A stretch of 52,379 nt of DNA from an uncultured Lachnospiraceae bacterium (GCA_910583895.1 CAJTYJ010000025.1:1-52379); one strand, 5' to 3'; counted from the first letter of the stretch, positions 42,970 to 52,007 are shown. Program-made: numbers and translations. Notes: generated by a model not told the origin, from the sequence alone.

Positions 42970-44412
42970 TTATCGCTTGGCGGCTTCCTGTACGGGCTTT
43001 GCAGCCTCTCTTCGCCAGACAGTCACGCAGATTCCGGTTCCCAGATACATCAGAGGAAACAGCACAATCATGATCATTTTCAGGAAAGAAGCGGTGGAAT
43101 CGCTGATGGTCAGGTAATGATAATTCAGAGACTTGCTGCGTATGGCCACAGCTTCATTTTCTCCTATGAGCGAAGACATTGCATTCATGGCCAGATCCAG
43201 GTTTGCCCCCGATGAGTATGCATGATACATTTCATCCAGAAAATCTGAAGATGAGAACCAGACAATCTGTCCGCCGTGTTCTGCCGCAACCGATACGGCC
43301 ACCGCAAAGGGACCGTCGGTATCTCCTTCTTCTTTTTCATAGTAAGACAACGCATACCCGTCTGCCTTACTGTATGACAGTTCCGAGGTCGTAAGCAGCG
43401 GTGTCACCTGTTCCGATTCCGTCTCCTGAATGGTCAGGCCCTGTGCGACGGGCATGATTGCGTAATAATTCTCCTGAATCAGAGGATCTGTGATCTCGCT
43501 GCTGTGCAGGTCCGGAAGCAGCACATAGGGGGACTGAAATGCATAGTGCGCACGGTCCATATCCACAACGATCCCGTCCGCTGCTTCCACCCCGTAGTCC
43601 TTTAGCATGCCGTACAGATTGGTCAGCATCCCCTCCTCTGTGGGGCCGGCCAGCACCATCAGTTTTCCTCCGCCGGATACATACTCTTCCAGCATGCTCT
43701 TTTCTTCAGCGGAAATATCGCTGGACGGTCCATAGATCAGGATGCCGTCGGCATCTTCTGGAACTGCATCCGCGGTCAGCAGGGAAAATGCATTTAATTC
43801 CATGTTTTCTTTTTCCAGCTGTTCTTGAAAAACCGCTGAAAGTTCTGCCTCTCCATGCCCTTCCAGTACATAGAGCTTGGGCTGGTCTTCATTTACCACG
43901 TAATCAATCGCTGAGGTGATGGCTCCTTCTCCGTCAAATGAAACGTCATAAGAATAGGAGCTCATGTCTGCATCATAAAGATAGATGTCGTCGTAGCCAA
44001 TAAACCGGCTCCGCTCCCCGCATTCCACCACCAGACTGTTGTTTTGTACGGTTTCTTTGGTATACTGTTCTGCAAAAGCCGGATAGATATCCGGGTTCTT
44101 CTTGACCACTTCAATATGCTCCGACAGATTTTCATACCGATCCAGCAGATTCTCCATCACATCATCTTCTTCATCCGCCTGCACAATCCAGTAAATCGTC
44201 ACATCCTTTTCCAGGGCATTCACCACAACCTTTGTATTGCTTGTAATGGAATACAGCTTTGTGGAGCTGATGTCCAGCTGTGTCATAGATTTTGGCAGCA
44301 CAGATGCCAGAACATTGACCGCGATCAGAATTGCAAGTACAATCAGAGCGACCATGAGCGAATAAGAACCTCCCTGCAGGGCAATGCGGTTTTGAAGCGC
44401 GGGTTTCTTCAT
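42970..44412 (-). CDS. GldG-like ABC-type extracytoplasmic component
   Basis: This 480-residue protein has a membrane segment near residue 18-38, a long extracytoplasmic part with the ABC-uncharacterised (GldG/IftA-like) fold, and a second membrane segment near residue 450. GldG is part of the gliding-motility ABC complex in Bacteroidetes, but homologues occur in non-gliding Firmicutes, where the cassette is probably an exporter or an envelope-remodelling complex. It shares one base with the permease stop and sits between the permease and the DUF4340-like gene. No gliding genes are present, so the motility role is not supported. Confidence 0.85.
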   Translation of the reverse strand: MKKPALQNRIALQGGSYSLMVALIVLAILIAVNVLASVLPKSMTQLDISSTKLYSITSNTKVVVNALEKDVTIYWIVQADEEDDVMENLLDRYENLSEHIEVVKKNPDIYPAFAEQYTKETVQNNSLVVECGERSRFIGYDDIYLYDADMSSYSYDVSFDGEGAITSAIDYVVNEDQPKLYVLEGHGEAELSAVFQEQLEKENMELNAFSLLTADAVPEDADGILIYGPSSDISAEEKSMLEEYVSGGGKLMVLAGPTEEGMLTNLYGMLKDYGVEAADGIVVDMDRAHYAFQSPYVLLPDLHSSEITDPLIQENYYAIMPVAQGLTIQETESEQVTPLLTTSELSYSKADGYALSYYEKEEGDTDGPFAVAVSVAAEHGGQIVWFSSSDFLDEMYHAYSSGANLDLAMNAMSSLIGENEAVAIRSKSLNYHYLTISDSTASFLKMIMIVLFPLMYLGTGICVTVWRREAAKPVQEAAKR

Positions 44413-45275
44413 CAGTTATACCTCCTTTTTTCCAGCGACTGCACGGTCAGGAACAGGAAAAATACAATTATGGTAAAATAATAGACAATGGACGTCAGAT
44501 CAAAAGCACCTGACACAAAGGTATAAAACCGTTCAAACAAAGACAGTTGTCTCATAAGCTCTGGCAGCAACCCTTCAAATATTTCCGGTTTCATCCAATA
44601 TACGGCTCCGGTTGCGGCGATCAGAGCAAGCGATACCCCATAGGCCAATCCCTCATTTTTCGTCAGGTGACGGATCACTGCCCCCAAAAGACCCCAGAGG
44701 ATGCAAAGAACCGCCGCTGACCCAAAGGCAGAAGAAGAAACATGCTCCGCCAGGCTGACACTATAATAGTTAAACAGGATTACAGGGATCCCAATGCCTG
44801 CCGCAAAACCCACGTTCTCTGTCAGGGACGAGAGAAACATTCCAATGGAGATCAAAGCGCCGCCCATGATAAAAAATGCTGCCATAGAGCCATAGGAGGT
44901 AAGCAGGTATACTTCACCGAACTGGGAAAAGATCCACGGGTAGATGGAAATGATGCACAGCGGAAGCAAATAGACCACCAGAAGTGCCATATATTTTCCC
45001 ACCACTACCTGAGTGGAAGTAAGCGGCAGAGAAAACAAAAGCTGATCGGTCTTTTGTTTTCTCTCTTCCGCGATGACACGCATGGTCAGCACCGGAACCA
45101 GAACCACAAAGATCAGACTGACAAAGCTCAGCACATACTCAAAATTCGCCACTGCCTGCTGGATGTTGTAGATCATTGCTCCGACTCCCACAAAAGCCAG
45201 TAAAAATGCCCCGAAAATATAAGCCGTCAAAGTATGAAAACAGTCGGATAATTCGCGTCTGAATACTGCCATCAT
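44412..45275 (-). CDS. ABC transporter permease (GldF-like, ABC-2 type)
   Basis: This 287-residue protein has six membrane segments and matches the ABC-2 permeases that pair with GldA-type ATPases. It starts four bases before the ATPase stop (ATG inside the overlap) and is followed by the GldG-like gene with one base overlap. It forms the membrane part of the cassette. No substrate can be inferred. Confidence 0.88.
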   Translation of the reverse strand: MMAVFRRELSDCFHTLTAYIFGAFLLAFVGVGAMIYNIQQAVANFEYVLSFVSLIFVVLVPVLTMRVIAEERKQKTDQLLFSLPLTSTQVVVGKYMALLVVYLLPLCIISIYPWIFSQFGEVYLLTSYGSMAAFFIMGGALISIGMFLSSLTENVGFAAGIGIPVILFNYYSVSLAEHVSSSAFGSAAVLCILWGLLGAVIRHLTKNEGLAYGVSLALIAATGAVYWMKPEIFEGLLPELMRQLSLFERFYTFVSGAFDLTSIVYYFTIIVFFLFLTVQSLEKRRYN

Positions 45276-46303
45276 CGGTCTGCCACCCCACTTTCCTCTG
45301 ATTTACTTCCTGCCGGATTTTTAAACGGATCCACTGACTCGTGCTCTGCCACGTCTGCCCCCGGCACATCAGTCTCGGTCAGCTCAATAAATACATCTTC
45401 CAGACTGGCTTTTTTTGGCGTCAGCTCCAAAAGTGCTTTCTTTTTCCGGGAAAATGCAAAAAAGAGGCTCCGGCTGAGATCCGACGCCTCCCCGGATGCC
45501 GCCTGAACATCCACACGGATCCTTCCATCCGCCATCGTCTCCATCCGCCAGTCGGATATAACGTCCAGTTCTCTTAAAATTTCATTGATTTCCTCTGCCT
45601 TTGCCTCAGCCACAAACGAGACGCCGTGTGACGCCTGAAACAGCTTTTCCAGATTGTCCGGCGTGTCAAATGCCACCAGTTTCCCCCTGGCAATGATCAG
45701 CACTTTTTCACAGATCGTCTGTACTTCCGACAGAATATGGGAACTTAAAATGACCGTACGTTCCTGGCCAAGCTGCCGGATCAGGTCCCGAATTTCAATA
45801 ATCTGAATCGGATCCAGCCCCACGGTTGGCTCATCCAGAATGACGATCTTTGGATCACCCAGCAGCGCCTGAGCGATTCCCACCCGTTGTTTGTATCCCT
45901 TGGAAAGCTTTGCAATCAGCCGGTGTTCCATACCTTCCAGTCTGGTCTGCAGGATCACGGCTTCCATCTGGCTTTTCAGTTCCCTTCCTCTCAGTCCCTT
46001 TGCCTCTCCTACAAATTTCAGATACTCCCACGGAGTCTCATTCATATAAAGCGGCGGCTGTTCCGGCAGATAGCCCAGCCTTCTTTTGGCTTTGTCAGGC
46101 TCTTCATATATATCATATCCGTCAATTTTCACCTGTCCTTCTGTGGCGGACAGGCACCCGGTCATAATATTCATGGTGGTGGATTTTCCCGCCCCATTGG
46201 GCCCCAGAAACCCGTATACATGCCCTTCCTCGATCTTAAAGGACAAATCGTCCACAGCCGTAAATGTTCCATAACGTTTGGTCAGATGTTCAACCGTTAC
46301 CAT
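45272..46303 (-). CDS. ABC transporter ATP-binding protein (GldA-like)
   Basis: This 343-residue ATPase starts at the ATG at 46303 after AGGAGG; the longer frame to 46384 is unsupported. Walker A is GPNGAGKS (34-41), the signature is LSKGYKQRVGIAQAL, and Walker B is IVILDEPTVGLDP. The C-terminal 100 residues are a long extension typical of the GldA/CcmA-like exporters, and the last 25 residues are polar. It powers the GldF-like permease. The gene is divergent from a response regulator/kinase pair, which probably controls the cassette. Confidence 0.9.
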   Translation of the reverse strand: MVTVEHLTKRYGTFTAVDDLSFKIEEGHVYGFLGPNGAGKSTTMNIMTGCLSATEGQVKIDGYDIYEEPDKAKRRLGYLPEQPPLYMNETPWEYLKFVGEAKGLRGRELKSQMEAVILQTRLEGMEHRLIAKLSKGYKQRVGIAQALLGDPKIVILDEPTVGLDPIQIIEIRDLIRQLGQERTVILSSHILSEVQTICEKVLIIARGKLVAFDTPDNLEKLFQASHGVSFVAEAKAEEINEILRELDVISDWRMETMADGRIRVDVQAASGEASDLSRSLFFAFSRKKKALLELTPKKASLEDVFIELTETDVPGADVAEHESVDPFKNPAGSKSEESGVADR

Positions 46304-46391
46304 TTTGATCCTCCTGTCTTGTGTTCTGCCCTCCATCCTACCACCCGTCGCTGAAACCATACTGAAAATAGCAGACTTTTTCATTGCATTT

Positions 46392-46427
46392 TTTCAGCTT
46401 CCTTTCAGCATAGACATGTACTATAAT
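46392..46427 (+). promoter_or_regulatory. promoter of the response regulator/kinase operon with direct repeat
   Basis: TTTCAGC occurs twice with an 11-base period (46392-46398 and 46403-46409), 13 bases before TATAAT (46422-46427). Seven-base direct repeats spaced by four are the usual sites of OmpR/PhoB-type regulators, and this pair replaces the -35 box. Autoregulation is inferred. Confidence 0.65.
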
Positions 46428-46449
46428 AAGAAAACATGGAGAATGCAAG

Positions 46450-47142
46450 ATGAGAATACTGATCATTGAAGATGAAAAACTGCTGGCAGATTCCCTTTTG
46501 ACCCTGCTGACCGGAAAGGGATTTGACGTTGAGGTTGCTTATGACGGAAAGACAGGCAAAGAATATGCGGAACTGGGCATTTATGATCTTTTGATTCTGG
46601 ATGTGATGATGCCGGGAATGAACGGTTATGAAGTGGCCCGAAACGTCCGTTCCATGAAATGCGGAACCCCCATCCTTATGCTGACCGCAAAATCGGAACT
46701 GGAAGACCGGATCACCGGCCTGAACGCGGGGGCTGATTATTATCTGACCAAACCCTTTGACACAAGAGAACTGCTGGCCTGTATCAATGCCCTGCTGCGC
46801 CGCCAGGGTACACAGGTGGATGAGATCGCTTACGGCAACACATCCCTGGATCTGTCTTCGGCCCTTCTGATCTGCGGGACCAACACCGTCCGCCTGTCTG
46901 CAAAGGAATTTGACATTATGCGGTTTCTTCTGCAGTCCGGCAGCCGCAACCTTTCCAAAGAAACCATTCTGGCAAGAGTGTGGGGCTATGATTCGGATGC
47001 CGTAGAAAATCATGTGGAAGTTTATGTGGGCTTTCTGCGCAGAAAGCTGAACAGCATCGGTTCCAATATCCGGATTGCGGCCATCCGCAGACTGGGATAC
47101 CATCTGGAGGTAACGAAACATGACGAAGAAGCTCCGTCATAA
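46450..47142 (+). CDS. OmpR-family response regulator
   Basis: This 230-residue regulator has the acidic pocket IEDEK, phosphoacceptor Asp51 in LILDVMMPG, the Thr in MLTAKS and the Lys in LTKPFD. The winged-helix domain (residues 130-228) has LSAKEFDIMRFLLQ and a recognition helix AVENHVEVYVGFLRRKL. It overlaps the kinase gene by 23 bases. The divergent Gld-type ABC cassette (41526-46303) is the likely target. A matching direct-repeat promoter lies upstream. Confidence 0.93.
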   Translation: MRILIIEDEKLLADSLLTLLTGKGFDVEVAYDGKTGKEYAELGIYDLLILDVMMPGMNGYEVARNVRSMKCGTPILMLTAKSELEDRITGLNAGADYYLTKPFDTRELLACINALLRRQGTQVDEIAYGNTSLDLSSALLICGTNTVRLSAKEFDIMRFLLQSGSRNLSKETILARVWGYDSDAVENHVEVYVGFLRRKLNSIGSNIRIAAIRRLGYHLEVTKHDEEAPS

Positions 47143-48373
47143 ATTTATATGGATCACCATGAGCATTCTCACGATCATGCTCTGTATCATCCTGTTCATG
47201 CTTTATTTTTTTACAAAGTTAAATCTGGAAAGCAACAGCATCCGTATGATGCAGGATATCGCCCTTCATCCGGTCCTGCCGCATGTACCCAATGAGCTGG
47301 CTGATGACATACGCCTTCCATATTTTACGCTCCAGATCAGCCCCCAGGGAGAGCTGATCGCCACCGGCGGCGGATACTATGACCTTTCAGACGAACATTT
47401 TCTGAAGGAACTGGCAGAGGATACCTTTTCCGCTTCTGCACCCATGGGCATCATGAAGGAATATAATCTGCGCTACTACCATCTGAGTACTCCGCTCAGG
47501 CAGGTACTTGTCTATGCGGACATCTCCAGCGAGCAGGCGACCCTGCGAAACCTGATGCGGAACTGCATCTTTATCGGCATCCTCTGCTTTCTAATCTTCC
47601 TTGGCATCAGTGTTCTGCTGGCCGGCTGGATCGCAAAACCGGTCGAGAAAGCATGGGAACAGCAGCGCCGGTTTATTGCCGATGCGTCCCATGAGCTGAA
47701 AACGCCTCTGACCGTCATCATGACCAATGCAGAACTTTTGCAGAATCCGGATTATAAGGAAGAAAACCGTACGACCTTTTCCGCAAGCATCCTGGTCATG
47801 TCAAAGCAGATGCGCAGTCTGGTAGAACAGATGCTGGAACTTGCCCGCACGGACAGCATCCAGTCGGGTCCTGTCTTTTCACCGGTCAACCTCAGCCAGA
47901 TCGTCTCTGATGCAGTCCTTCCATTTGAACCTGTCTTTTTTGAAAAAGGCCTCACTCTGCAGACCGATATCACAGAAAATATAAGGATAGACGGTGATCC
48001 TACCCAGCTTCGGCAGGTTTTGGATATTCTCCTGGATAATGCGGGAAAATATTCATCCGAAAAAGGGACCACCTGGGTCACTCTCCACAGCCGCGGCAGG
48101 GGGCACTGTCTTTTGACGGTCGCAGATGAAGGAAGCGAAATCTCCGCACAGGATCTGCAGCATCTTTTTAAACGCTTTTACCGGGCAGATCCGGCAAGAA
48201 GCCGGACCGGCAGCTTTGGTCTTGGGCTGTCCATCGCCGAAAACATTGTTCTTCGGCACAAAGGGAAAATATGGGCGGAAAGCCAAAACAGGATTAATAC
48301 ATTTTTTGTGGAATTTGAAATGTTCAGAGCCGGGAAAAAAAGAAGGCGTGGTTTGAACCGTCAGCTGCATTGA
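47120..48373 (+). CDS. sensor histidine kinase
   Basis: This 417-residue kinase has two membrane segments (residues 10-32 and 152-174), an extracytoplasmic sensor of about 120 residues, a HAMP-less junction, HisKA with His191 in ADASHELKTPL, and an HATPase domain with the N box (LDNAGKYSSE), DEGSEI and SFGLGLSIA. It is the partner of the overlapping regulator. The sensor has no recognisable domain. The signal is unknown. Confidence 0.92.
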   Translation: MTKKLRHKFIWITMSILTIMLCIILFMLYFFTKLNLESNSIRMMQDIALHPVLPHVPNELADDIRLPYFTLQISPQGELIATGGGYYDLSDEHFLKELAEDTFSASAPMGIMKEYNLRYYHLSTPLRQVLVYADISSEQATLRNLMRNCIFIGILCFLIFLGISVLLAGWIAKPVEKAWEQQRRFIADASHELKTPLTVIMTNAELLQNPDYKEENRTTFSASILVMSKQMRSLVEQMLELARTDSIQSGPVFSPVNLSQIVSDAVLPFEPVFFEKGLTLQTDITENIRIDGDPTQLRQVLDILLDNAGKYSSEKGTTWVTLHSRGRGHCLLTVADEGSEISAQDLQHLFKRFYRADPARSRTGSFGLGLSIAENIVLRHKGKIWAESQNRINTFFVEFEMFRAGKKRRRGLNRQLH

Positions 48374-48418
48374 CATTCCGGTATCCACCCTTTATAATTA
48401 TTATCACAAATGTAAGAT
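48370..48418 (+). promoter_or_regulatory. blaI promoter with BlaI-type operator
   Basis: TTGACA (48370-48375) and TATAAT (48393-48398) are separated by 17 bases, a near-perfect vegetative promoter. Right behind the -10 the stretch TTATCACAAATGTAAGAT (48401-48418) has a dyad around ACA-AA-TGT, which is the core of the known BlaI/MecI operators (TACA...TGTA). The repressor is expected to bind here and block its own promoter. Confidence 0.75.
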
Positions 48419-48491
48419 TTAAGGCAGGGGATTCCTTACCGGCTGTAAGGAAGATCCGCCACAACTATATTGCAGCAGGAGGGAACAAAGG

Positions 48492-48869
48492 ATGCGCTCA
48501 TTACCGCAGATATCGGAGGCCGAGTTTGAGGTCATGAAGATTGTCTGGAAATTTGCCCCCATCAATACCAATGAAATTACAAAACGTCTGGAAAAGACCA
48601 CGTCCTGGAGCCCCAAGACCATACAGACCCTCATCCGGCGTCTGGTTGCCAAGGGGGCACTTGCCTATGAAAAGCAAAGCCGGATCTTTGTCTACAGGCC
48701 TTTGGTGGAAGAGCAGGAGTATGTAAATCAGGAGAGTCATTCTTTTCTGAAACGTTTTTACGGCGGCCGGATCTCAGCCATGCTGTCTGCCTATATCGAG
48801 AACGACCGGCTCTCCAAAGATGAACTGGAAACACTTCGTTCCCTCTTATCGGAAGATTCAGGCCAATAG
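48492..48869 (+). CDS. blaI: BlaI/MecI-family transcriptional repressor
   Basis: This 125-residue protein has the penicillinase repressor winged helix at residues 3-70 (SEAEFEVMKIVWKFAPINTNEITKRL, then SWSPKTIQTLIRRLVAKGAL) and a C-terminal dimerisation region (residues 85-120). BlaI represses beta-lactamase or cell-wall genes until the sensor BlaR1 triggers its cleavage. The start has GGAGG ten bases upstream. The sensor gene follows 148 bases downstream. No beta-lactamase or PBP gene is adjacent, so the regulated gene is elsewhere. Confidence 0.93.
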   Translation: MRSLPQISEAEFEVMKIVWKFAPINTNEITKRLEKTTSWSPKTIQTLIRRLVAKGALAYEKQSRIFVYRPLVEEQEYVNQESHSFLKRFYGGRISAMLSAYIENDRLSKDELETLRSLLSEDSGQ

Positions 48870-48946
48870 TCCGGGCATACATCCTTCTTCTCTGCAGGCA
48901 CAAAAAATCCGGCACCTGCAGTGGGGACCTGTACATAAAAGCAGCT

Positions 48947-48991
48947 GCCCTCCGCATATAAGGGACCTATATCCCGTTGTCCGCGGAGGGC
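48947..48991 (+). other. strong hairpin between blaI and blaR1
   Basis: GCCCTCCGC (48947-48955) and GCGGAGGGC (48983-48991) form a perfect 9-bp stem enclosing a second small stem (GGGA/TCCC). No T run follows, so it is not a standard terminator, and it lies 27 bases before the BlaR1 start. It could set the ratio between repressor and sensor through RNA stability or partial attenuation. Confidence 0.65.
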
Positions 48992-49017
48992 TGATACCGA
49001 AACTATAAGGGGACACT

Positions 49018-50817
49018 ATGGCAGACTTTATGATACGTTTTTTGATCAGCAACCTTTTTCTCTGCGGCCTGATCGGACTTCTTTTTCTTCTTAAGTACCT
49101 GTTAAAAGGCAGTCTTACCAGCCGGATGCAGTACCGCCTCTGGTATGTGATGCTTGTGCTTTTATCTGTTCCGTTTCTTCCCCTGCCTGCGTCAGGACTT
49201 CTGCAGTTCTTCCCATGGATCAGCGGCCGGCTCAGAGGCCTGCTTTCCTCCCGGACAGAAATAGATGCCAAAAACATCCCTGTTCTGGACAGTTCCGCGG
49301 TTATGAATCCTCTGCAGGATTTTGCCCTTTCTGCCGGCAGAGAAATGCCGTCCGCCATCGGTACGGTTTTGGCTGCGGTATGGATTGCGGGCATCCTGGC
49401 CATGGTTCTTTTGATGCTAAGATCCAGCAGCCGTTTTCGCCGATTAAAGCGGTCTGCGCTTCCACTGCAGAACCGGGAAGTCCGTAATCTTTACGAACAC
49501 TGTCTGAAAGAAATGCACATAACGGCAAATATCCCCATCTACAGCACGGCTTTCCTGAAATCGCCCGTTATTGCAGGATTTTTTCGTCCCTGCATCTACC
49601 TTCCCATCCATGTGATCTCCGACTGCCGCCGTTTGGAACTTCGCTATATGCTGCTGCATGAACTGCAGCATTTTCGACACAGAGACGCACTGGCAGGGTA
49701 TTTTATGGATCTTGCAGGTATCCTGTACTGGTTTAACCCTCTGGTATGGTATGCACTGGGAGAGATGCGCGCTGACCGGGAAGTCGCCTGCGACGCTGCC
49801 GTCCTGGAGCTTCTCAGAGAAAGCGAATATAAGAAATACGGCGATACACTGCTTGGACTTGCAGAAAAGATTTCTCTTGTTGCTTTTCCCTTTGCCGTCG
49901 GTATCAGCGGACCCATGCGGCAGATGCAGAAACGAATCCGGCAGATCGCTTCCTATCAAAAACCCACCGCCCGGAAGATAACGAAAGGATCTCTTTCGTT
50001 TTGTTTGATTTCTGTTCTTATTCTGAGCTTTACTCCCCTGCTGTCCACCTGCGCGGCGGAGCAAAACCGTTACCATTGGGATGTCTCATCCGAGGTGATC
50101 TCCACAGTTGATTTGTCTTCCTATTTTCACGGATACAAAGGCAGTTTTGTCCTCTATGACTTGAACGCGGATGTCTGGAACATCTATGATATGGAACATG
50201 CCACACGGAGAACCTCACCCAATTCCACGTACAAAATCTACAGTGCACTGTTTGGGCTTTCGGAAGGAATCATCACCCCGGAAAATTCTTTTATGGCCTG
50301 GGACAAAGAATCCCATCCCTTTGACGCCTGGAATGCCGATCAGGATCTGTATTCCGCCATGGGCGCTTCTGTCAACTGGTATTTCCAGAACATGGCGGAA
50401 CAGATGGGCCGGTCCGCGGTAAAACGTTATATCCACCAGATCGGATATGGAAATGAAGAGATCCATTTTGACTTTTCCACCTGCTGGCTGCAGTCTTCTC
50501 TGAAAATCTCTCCGGTGGAACAGGTGGAGCTTCTGAAAAATCTGTACCAAAACCGCCTGGACTTTGCTCCGGAACATATAGACGCTGTAAAAAAATCCAT
50601 CTGTCTGTTTTCCTCAGAAGGGCAGACATTTTACGGAAAGACCGGAACCGGACGCACAGAAGGGCGGGATGTCAATGGCTGGTTTATTGGTTTTACCGAA
50701 GCCAATGGACATACCTGCTTCTTTGCCACCAATATACAAGGAGAGAAAGAGGCCTCCGGAAAGATGGCAGCCGCCATCACCATGTCTGTCCTGTCGGACA
50801 TGAATCTTTGGAAATAA
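49018..50817 (+). CDS. blaR1: BlaR1-type beta-lactam sensor and signal transducer
   Basis: This 599-residue membrane protein has an N-terminal part with four membrane segments and an M56-type metalloprotease: HELQH at residues 214-218, followed by an acidic ligand in the REVACDAA segment. The C-terminal extracytoplasmic part (residues 345-599) is a penicillin-binding sensor of the class D beta-lactamase type, with the SxxK motif S403-T-Y-K406 and the KTG motif at 541. Acylation by a beta-lactam at Ser403 should switch on the protease. It follows blaI after 148 bases. The gene is complete. No target gene is adjacent. Confidence 0.93.
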   Translation: MADFMIRFLISNLFLCGLIGLLFLLKYLLKGSLTSRMQYRLWYVMLVLLSVPFLPLPASGLLQFFPWISGRLRGLLSSRTEIDAKNIPVLDSSAVMNPLQDFALSAGREMPSAIGTVLAAVWIAGILAMVLLMLRSSSRFRRLKRSALPLQNREVRNLYEHCLKEMHITANIPIYSTAFLKSPVIAGFFRPCIYLPIHVISDCRRLELRYMLLHELQHFRHRDALAGYFMDLAGILYWFNPLVWYALGEMRADREVACDAAVLELLRESEYKKYGDTLLGLAEKISLVAFPFAVGISGPMRQMQKRIRQIASYQKPTARKITKGSLSFCLISVLILSFTPLLSTCAAEQNRYHWDVSSEVISTVDLSSYFHGYKGSFVLYDLNADVWNIYDMEHATRRTSPNSTYKIYSALFGLSEGIITPENSFMAWDKESHPFDAWNADQDLYSAMGASVNWYFQNMAEQMGRSAVKRYIHQIGYGNEEIHFDFSTCWLQSSLKISPVEQVELLKNLYQNRLDFAPEHIDAVKKSICLFSSEGQTFYGKTGTGRTEGRDVNGWFIGFTEANGHTCFFATNIQGEKEASGKMAAAITMSVLSDMNLWK

Positions 50818-50852
50818 AAGCCGTTTCCCATCCAGAAGCAGGAGATAACCCT

Positions 50853-51452
50853 ATGTATAAAAAACTTTTTGAAATGAGTACAGAAGAATTATGGCAGCTG
50901 TTTCCGATTGTACTGACCGGGCATAAGACGTACTGGAAAGACTGGTATACCGAAGAAGCCCGCCTGCTCCATCATACACTCCCTGCTGACCAGGTAATCC
51001 GTATCTGTCACATCGGAAGCACCGCTGTAGCCGGAATCCATGCAAAACCGATCATTGACATCCTGGTGGAGACCACCAAGAACAGTGATTTTTCGTCTCT
51101 TACAGAGCTGCTGACTCAGGCAGGCTACCTGTGCATGTCAAAGAGCCGGCACCGGTCATCCTTCAACAAAGGATATACCGAAAACGGGTTTGCAGATCAG
51201 GTCTTTCACCTGCATCTGCGCCGGTTTGGAGACCATGACGAGCTGTATTTTTGTGATTATCTGAATGCTTATCCGCATATTGCTCAGAAATACGAGCAGC
51301 TGAAACTTGAATTGTGGAAACAGTATGAACATGACCGGGATGGCTACACCGAAGCAAAGACTGCATTTATATCCCACTATACCAGATGCGCAAAAGCAGA
51401 ATATGGAAACAGGTATGAAATGATTCCCGAAACGGCACCTGCAGCCCGATAA
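50853..51452 (+). CDS. GrpB-family protein (UPF0157)
   Basis: This 199-residue protein belongs to the GrpB/UPF0157 nucleotidyltransferase-like family: HIGSTAVAGIHAKPIIDILV near residue 52 and HLHLRRFGDHDELYFCDYLNA near residue 120 are the conserved blocks. The ATG at 50853 follows GGAG; the longer frame to 50808 lies in the end of blaR1. The family is thought to include coenzyme- and nucleotide-processing members, but the reaction is unknown. It converges with the SOS-controlled gene. Confidence 0.88.
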   Translation: MYKKLFEMSTEELWQLFPIVLTGHKTYWKDWYTEEARLLHHTLPADQVIRICHIGSTAVAGIHAKPIIDILVETTKNSDFSSLTELLTQAGYLCMSKSRHRSSFNKGYTENGFADQVFHLHLRRFGDHDELYFCDYLNAYPHIAQKYEQLKLELWKQYEHDRDGYTEAKTAFISHYTRCAKAEYGNRYEMIPETAPAAR

Positions 51453-51500
51453 TCAGCGAAAAGCGGTATCCACCTTTTCCGAAACATCTCCCTGATATCT

Positions 51501-51812
51501 TTATCGAAAATTGATCACCCATCGGTTTTCTGACTGATAATAGATCAGCCATACTCTGACACTCTGATCATGGAGTACCAGTGTGCAGTCATATTCGATT
51601 GTGGGAAACCCGGCATACCGCTTTTTTTCCTGGGAGTGTACGGTGATCTCCCGGACTGTCTGTATTTCCCCATTCTCATCCTGGATCTTCAGCATCAGGG
51701 GCATCACCTTCCCGGTACTGGTAAACCAGCACTGACAGGCAATTTTCTTTTGCGTTCCTCTGACGCTGCCCGCGTCTGCTCCCCATGAATTTATACCAGT
51801 TGCAAATGCCAT
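51501..51812 (-). CDS. small SOS-controlled protein of unknown function
   Basis: This 103-residue protein has Gly, Trp and Lys in a probably beta-rich fold (ACQCWFTSTGKVMPLMLKI, TIEYDCTLVLHDQSVRVWLI). No domain could be recognised. The ATG at 51812 has GGGAGGAA upstream. The promoter contains two LexA boxes (51950-51961 and 51987-51999), so it is induced by DNA damage. In related Clostridia similar small genes are found in front of Y-family polymerase genes, but here the gene stands alone and converges with the GrpB-family gene. Function unknown. Confidence 0.75.
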   Translation of the reverse strand: MAFATGINSWGADAGSVRGTQKKIACQCWFTSTGKVMPLMLKIQDENGEIQTVREITVHSQEKKRYAGFPTIEYDCTLVLHDQSVRVWLIYYQSENRWVINFR

Positions 51813-51949
51813 TGCCAGTTCCTCCCTTCAAAAGTTCTGCTGCAGCCCTGACCGGGCATCTTCTGTTTCTGTCGGATGTTTTCCTGACATCTGTTCTCAT
51901 TTCTGTAAATTTAGAAAAACATTCCCAGGAAACGTTAACCACGTTTCAC

Positions 51950-52007
51950 AAACATATGTTCTTTTTTCCTGCAGAACCATTGTAGCAAACATACGTTCCT
52001 TTTTCAA
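51950..52007 (-). promoter_or_regulatory. SOS promoter with two LexA boxes
   Basis: On the minus strand TTGAAA (52007-52002) and TACAAT (51984-51979) are separated by 17 bases. GGAACGTATGTTT (51999-51987) lies in the spacer and GAACATATGTTT (51961-51950) lies after the start point. Both match the Gram-positive LexA box GAAC-N4-GTTY. Repression by LexA and induction by DNA damage are inferred with good confidence. Confidence 0.85.

Noticed and set aside
42970..44412. Gliding motility gene gldG
   Set aside because: Only family-level similarity is visible, and no other gliding gene is present; called GldG-like only.
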